Of a stretch of DNA of 64,000 bases, positions 60,150 to 64,000 are shown one piece after another. Source of the DNA: an uncultured bacterium (GTDB lineage Bacteria > Cyanobacteriota > Vampirovibrionia > Gastranaerophilales > Gastranaerophilaceae); contig CASFGO010000027.1 of assembly GCA_949294335.1 (NCBI GenBank), forward strand, positions 1-64,000. Direction: 5' to 3'. A program made the position numbers and the translations under genes. Below the pieces are notes generated by a model, which was not told the DNA's origin, did no database searches, and saw nothing but the letters and a program-made list of their open reading frames with translations. Position 1 is the first letter of the stretch. Every line of letters begins with the position of its first letter.

Positions 60150-61364
60150 TTGAAAAAATTTTTAATAATATTCTTAATACTAGTGCTTTCTCCAAATGCA
60201 ACTATTGCGTCTGGAGGTGCTTATAGTGCAAAAGATGAAGTTTTCTTAATAGATGATAAACCTTTTGAGATTCATAAGTCTAGAATTGAAGAAATTAGAG
60301 AAGCTCATCCTGAATATAATGAATATGGATTTAGAGAAAAGTTTAAAGAAACACTTGTAAACACACTACCTTCTGATGAAGAATGTTTAAACCTTAAACG
60401 CCCTGTATACTTGTTAGAAGATGCAACAACCAAGTACTTTGAAAAAGGACCTTTAGACAGTTTTCATACTGGAGTTTTTTATAAAGGGACCATTACAACT
60501 AATATATTTCAAGGGGGTGGTTCTAATGTTGACTATACAAACAATAATATCGAAAACCATTTTAGAGGGTATTTTAAAGATGGAAAAACATCTTTTAATA
60601 TTTCTACACGATACACACCTAGAGATGATTTAAACTTTTGGCAATTTTTGATAGGTGATGCTTTTATATCTCATCAAATGACAAAACATAATAGGCTTGT
60701 GTTAGGTAATTCAAGAACACATTCAGGAGAAGAAGGTTCAAAATCTGATTGGGCTGTACCTTTAATATCATATTCACAAATTAGTAGAAATTTTGGCAAC
60801 ATTCGTAAATTTGGAGCTAGAGTTGTTGGAGAGTATGATTTAATAGAATATGATTTAGGAGGATATAGCTCTGATTCATACTTTAGAGAATTTTTCCCAG
60901 GAGTTGAATTTACAGGATGGATAAATCTTAAACCATTAGGAAAAACTGATGGAAGATATGGAGATTTAAAAATTGGAGGAGGTATAAGCTCTGGTCACAA
61001 TAATTTTACTTATAATGTTATAGGTGCTTATGCCAGATATCAATATAAAAAATTTAGAGCCGATTTTGAATTTGCAAATGCTGATGGATACAACGGAAAC
61101 CTAGGATTGTCAGATAACCATGCCAGAGGTATGTATGCAACAGCTTATTATAGAATAAATCCTAAAGTTGAACTATTAGCAAGATATGATACATTCCAAC
61201 CTAATTTAGGAGTTTCAAATGGTGATATTACTGAATATGTTTTGGGAGTAAATTACTATATTAAAGGGCAAGGCCTAAGATTGATGCTTAATTACATCTT
61301 TAGAAATAGTAGTTTTGATGAAGATTCACACAGAATAATATTCGGAACACAACTTTTACTATAA
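60150..61364 (+). CDS. outer-membrane beta-barrel/porin-like protein
   Basis: A 404-residue protein with signal peptide (KKFLIIFLILVLSPNATIA) and a mature part rich in alternating aromatic and hydrophobic residues. Strand-like segments recur: YFKDGKTSFNISTRYTP, GARVVGEYDLIEYDLGGY, GAYARYQYKKFRADFEFANA, VELLARYDTFQP, TEYVLGVNYYI and LRLMLNYIFRN, ending in IIFGTQLLL with the hydrophobic C-terminal residue typical of barrel proteins. It resembles phosphate-selective or general porins of the OprO/P shape but not enough to assign a substrate. The start is TTG at 60150; no ATG gives a full signal peptide. It overlaps recO at its end. Confidence 0.8.
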   Translation: MKKFLIIFLILVLSPNATIASGGAYSAKDEVFLIDDKPFEIHKSRIEEIREAHPEYNEYGFREKFKETLVNTLPSDEECLNLKRPVYLLEDATTKYFEKGPLDSFHTGVFYKGTITTNIFQGGGSNVDYTNNNIENHFRGYFKDGKTSFNISTRYTPRDDLNFWQFLIGDAFISHQMTKHNRLVLGNSRTHSGEEGSKSDWAVPLISYSQISRNFGNIRKFGARVVGEYDLIEYDLGGYSSDSYFREFFPGVEFTGWINLKPLGKTDGRYGDLKIGGGISSGHNNFTYNVIGAYARYQYKKFRADFEFANADGYNGNLGLSDNHARGMYATAYYRINPKVELLARYDTFQPNLGVSNGDITEYVLGVNYYIKGQGLRLMLNYIFRNSSFDEDSHRIIFGTQLLL

Positions 61365-62126
61365 AATTTCTTGCAATATTTTATCAGATTTAAATTTTTT
61401 ATTCGAATGACTTTGAATATAGTTTTTTAATAAGTTAAAACAAACAGTACAAACTTTTTCAGTAGCTTTTTGATCATAATCACAAGTATAATCAAAATCA
61501 AACTGCAACATAGCTTCTAAGAAATCTCTTATTTTGTAATGCATTTTTGTTTTAATTTTAAATGTTTCATTACACTCTTTGCAAATAATTCCCCCCATAT
61601 CTTGAGAAAAGTACATATCTTCGTTTAGAACTCTTTCCCCACAACACAGACAAGAATCTAGCTCTAATGAAAAACCGGATATTAACATCATTTTCAATTG
61701 GAATTTTATAGTTGCAATTAAAACATCTTTTTTAGACTCTGCTCTAGAAATTTTATCTAAAGCTTTGTATAAAAGTTCATATACTTCTTTTGAACATGGG
61801 TCTTCTTCAACCCCAAAATTAGTTACAATTTCTGAAATGTATGAAGAACACATTAATTTATCAATATCTTGGCGGGATTCTTTAAAACTATTAATTGATT
61901 GAGCCTGACAAATAGTATCCAAATTACGTCCTTTTGCAAACATAATTGTATTTGCAATTAATGAATCCATTCTTGCTCCAAGCTTGCTTTTAGGTTTTTT
62001 AACGCCTTTTGCAACTCCTTTTATTAGCCCTTTATCTTTTGAATACATTAAAATTATTTTATCAGCATCACTTAAATCATAAGACTTAAGATTTATAGCA
62101 TCTGTTGTATAGTTCTTCTTATCCAA
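61359..62126 (-). CDS. recO: DNA repair protein RecO
   Basis: Binds RecR and SSB-coated DNA to load RecA in gap repair. The 255-residue protein has an N-terminal OB fold (TTDAINLKSYDLSDADKIILMYSKDKGLIKGVAKGVKKPKSK) and a Zn-finger-like cysteine set (CLCCGERV, CKEC). The start is TTG at 62126, supported by GGGAG nine bases upstream. It overlaps the beta-barrel gene end by six bases tail-to-tail. recR is not here. Confidence 0.9.
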   Translation of the reverse strand: MDKKNYTTDAINLKSYDLSDADKIILMYSKDKGLIKGVAKGVKKPKSKLGARMDSLIANTIMFAKGRNLDTICQAQSINSFKESRQDIDKLMCSSYISEIVTNFGVEEDPCSKEVYELLYKALDKISRAESKKDVLIATIKFQLKMMLISGFSLELDSCLCCGERVLNEDMYFSQDMGGIICKECNETFKIKTKMHYKIRDFLEAMLQFDFDYTCDYDQKATEKVCTVCFNLLKNYIQSHSNKKFKSDKILQEIL

Positions 62127-62165
62127 CTAATTAATCTCCCAATTAATATAATATTAATTGAGAAA

Positions 62166-63902
62166 TTAATTATTGTCTACTTGTAAAGATTTACAAAGAG
62201 CATCTGATGACAACTTTTTACCTGTTAACTGTTCAATTAGATCATTTTCTTCAATACTTTTGCCATATTCAAAAATATTTTTATTTAAATATTCAGCAGT
62301 ATTAGGATTTTCAGTTAAATTTCCAAGTTTATTTGTTAAGTGCTCATACATCTGAGCCTTCATTAAATCTGCTCTGAAATAATTTTGGTAATAAGCAGGA
62401 TGTGATAAATAATGAGGTATAGTTGCCCACTCATTATCAATTTTTTCAGATTGATTATGTCCTTTATATTGGCATTTTAAATCGTGCCAAAGTTTTCCTA
62501 AATCTTGATCTGGATTTCTATACATTTCTCTTTCAAAATTTATTATTTGCATACTATGATTAATAAATTTTGATTCATCTTTTTTATGAGTTTTTTTGAA
62601 TTTATCAAGGGTTTTAGCATCAACGACACCTTCAAGGATATTTTCTGTTTTCATTAAATCCCCCATCATCATAGCAACAGCTTCTGTCATAGCAGGTGAT
62701 GATGCTGTTTTTTCTAAAAATGGAAGATTAGGGTTTATTCCAAGATGATATACGCAGTGTCCTAATTCGTGACATAGTGTATCAACACTACTTGCATCAT
62801 TAGTTAAGTTTGCTAGTATTCTTGCATCTTTTCCTGCATCTATATCAAAACAAAATCCATGAGTATTTTTATTCTTACGAGGGAATAAATCAAGAGTTAT
62901 AGGCATATTATCAATATCATAACCCATATTTTTATAAGCCTGTTTGGAAATATCTACAACTTGTTCTTTATTTTTTAAAGATTTATTTACATCTCGCGTT
63001 GGATCATTATCAGGTAATAATCCATAATGATATGACTCTAATTCTTCAGACTTTATATTAAATGCTTTAGCTAACTCATTTTTTTCTTCAGTTTGTATGA
63101 TTTTATTAGAGTCTTTTGCTTTTTCAAATACATCATCAAGAAGCTTATTTAACTCCTTAGGTTCAACATCATATGTTTCTTTTAATTGATAATCAAAGAA
63201 ATTATCATAACCTTGGGATTTCGCAAATTCATTTCTCATTTTAACAAATTCAACTAAATCATCCGCAATTAAATCTCCACCTTTAACCTTTGCTTCATAA
63301 GCCTTCTGTCTAATATCAGAATCTTTTTCCATTTGCATAATTTTACTTATTTCAGCTTTTGAAACTTCTTTACCATCTATCATTGGGATATATGAGTTAT
63401 ACTTAGCAGCAATTTCATTTTCTTTATCTCTTAAGGCTTTTTTAGCCACACCTGCATTTAACTCCTCATCAAAATCCTTATAAAAGTGTTTCAATTGATT
63501 ATTTAAATGTTTGTCACCTAAATCTGTTTTTTTTAATATTTCTAAAGCTTTATAGATATTTTCATTCCTATATAACTCTTGAATTTCATCATTAGCCTTT
63601 GATGATTTTTCCATGTTTTCTTTGGTACTATTTGTATAAAAATTCCAATCTTTAATTGCAGCATCCAAATACTTAGGTTCTAGTTTTTCACAAAACTCAT
63701 CTCTTAATAAAACATATTTTTCTTTATTTTTATCCATAATCTTTTTCTCCACATCAATTTTACCACAAGGCATATATCCTTGTAACTGCTCAGATGTAGG
63801 ATAATTAAAAGTAGAAGTTCCAACTTCGCCTGATTTAGTCTCTTTTTTATCTATTTTACTTGTAAAATTTTGACTATTTATTTTTTGATATGAAATTCTC
63901 AT
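62166..63902 (-). CDS. HELGH zinc metallopeptidase of the M2/M3 superfamily
   Basis: A 578-residue gluzincin. The zinc motif is HELGH at 378-382, with the third ligand Glu at 407 in PAMTEAVAMMMGD, 29 residues on from the first His. This matches M2/M3-type spacing (angiotensin-converting-enzyme and oligopeptidase classes). The C-terminal segment EWATIPHYLSHPAYYQNYFRADL resembles the substrate-tyrosine region of those classes. There is no Sec signal, but the N terminus carries SQNFTSK at residues 10-16, similar to other unknown proteins of this window. The ATG at 63902 has only a weak Shine-Dalgarno (AAGA). It stands alone before recO in the reading direction. Confidence 0.8.
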   Translation of the reverse strand: MRISYQKINSQNFTSKIDKKETKSGEVGTSTFNYPTSEQLQGYMPCGKIDVEKKIMDKNKEKYVLLRDEFCEKLEPKYLDAAIKDWNFYTNSTKENMEKSSKANDEIQELYRNENIYKALEILKKTDLGDKHLNNQLKHFYKDFDEELNAGVAKKALRDKENEIAAKYNSYIPMIDGKEVSKAEISKIMQMEKDSDIRQKAYEAKVKGGDLIADDLVEFVKMRNEFAKSQGYDNFFDYQLKETYDVEPKELNKLLDDVFEKAKDSNKIIQTEEKNELAKAFNIKSEELESYHYGLLPDNDPTRDVNKSLKNKEQVVDISKQAYKNMGYDIDNMPITLDLFPRKNKNTHGFCFDIDAGKDARILANLTNDASSVDTLCHELGHCVYHLGINPNLPFLEKTASSPAMTEAVAMMMGDLMKTENILEGVVDAKTLDKFKKTHKKDESKFINHSMQIINFEREMYRNPDQDLGKLWHDLKCQYKGHNQSEKIDNEWATIPHYLSHPAYYQNYFRADLMKAQMYEHLTNKLGNLTENPNTAEYLNKNIFEYGKSIEENDLIEQLTGKKLSSDALCKSLQVDNN

Positions 63903-64000
63903 AATCTTATATAAAACATAAAAAAAAATAAATTTGCCAATCTTTATAAATCTTTTTGATATATAATTATTATTAAAGTCATGTAAAAGATTGGGGATAA
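63903..64000. other. intergenic end of window
   Basis: The last 98 bases hold no complete gene. GGGGATAA at 63993-64000 looks like the Shine-Dalgarno of a plus-strand gene beyond the window. The rest is AT-rich promoter-like sequence. Confidence 0.4.

Noticed and set aside
1-64000. CRISPR array, insertion sequence, prophage or integron
   Set aside because: No repeat-spacer pattern, transposase, integrase or terminal inverted repeat was seen; the direct repeats found are coding tandem repeats.

Overview
The window is strongly AT-rich (roughly 30% GC by eye), gene-dense and uses the standard code. The best guess for its source is a gut-type, non-photosynthetic relative of cyanobacteria (Melainabacteria/Vampirovibrionia, order Gastranaerophilales). 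This is an inference from several things together: the base composition, an outer-membrane-type beta-barrel and signal-peptide proteins (two membranes), a GH57/DUF3536 sugar hydrolase, a fused TIGR03960/DUF2344 radical-SAM protein beside RNase G/E, and flagellar-type export proteins embedded among housekeeping genes. No rRNA, insertion sequence, prophage, CRISPR array or integrase was seen. One tRNA gene (tRNA-Arg, anticodon CCG) is present.

Layout. 1-11.2 kb: tRNA modification (mnmG), a secreted unknown, a minus-strand run RNase G/E - radical SAM - small unknown, then ruvC, a DUF2229 cysteine protein, prmC and two small unknowns. 11.2-15.5 kb: a tight minus-strand run of a small unknown, aroA, an FlhB/YscU-type export switch protein, a FliA-like sigma factor and rsmI. 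15.6-20.3 kb: a polysaccharide-type glycosyltransferase with apt, an M49-like metalloprotein, and a receiver/GGDEF protein whose signature is altered. 20.3-25.6 kb: a five-gene minus-strand run of a second FlhB paralogue, FlhA, a PilZ protein, a two-helix membrane protein and a short PLP decarboxylase-fold protein. 25.7-27 kb: metK with a structured leader. 27.2-30.8 kb is the least recognisable part: a coiled-coil protein, two hydrophobic unknowns, a secreted 20-residue-repeat protein and a protein-kinase-like protein.

30.9-40.9 kb: DEDDh exonuclease, miaB, tRNA-Arg, a U32 protein, secDF, dapA, mtnP, yggT, a class-A beta-lactamase-fold protein and gmhA. 41-45.4 kb: a gap that appears to encode a small RNA, an MsmX/UgpC-type ABC ATPase overlapping a degenerate histidine kinase, and dnaB. 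45.4-53.3 kb: ileS, a dicarboxylate symporter, a lipoate ligase, an alanine-rich helical protein with its own promoter and terminator, cca and rsmE. 53.3-64 kb: a two-domain M16 peptidase, a second small-RNA candidate, an OB-like secreted protein, a DUF3536 hydrolase, a beta-barrel, recO and a HELGH metallopeptidase.

The most interesting themes are these. (1) Flagellar/type III export parts (FlhA, two FlhB paralogues, a FliA-like sigma factor) occur without any rod, hook or filament gene here, while several unrelated proteins, including a kinase-like protein and a HELGH peptidase, share a short N-terminal Asn/Ser + Phe pattern. (2) There is a cluster of signalling proteins with lost catalytic residues: GGDEF changed to GDEEF with an intact I-site, and a histidine kinase with the phospho-His replaced by Asn. 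(3) Two intergenic plus-strand terminators follow no gene and delimit structured small-RNA candidates that share a 9-nt complementary stretch. (4) metK has a hairpin/anti-Shine-Dalgarno leader matching no riboswitch class I can name.
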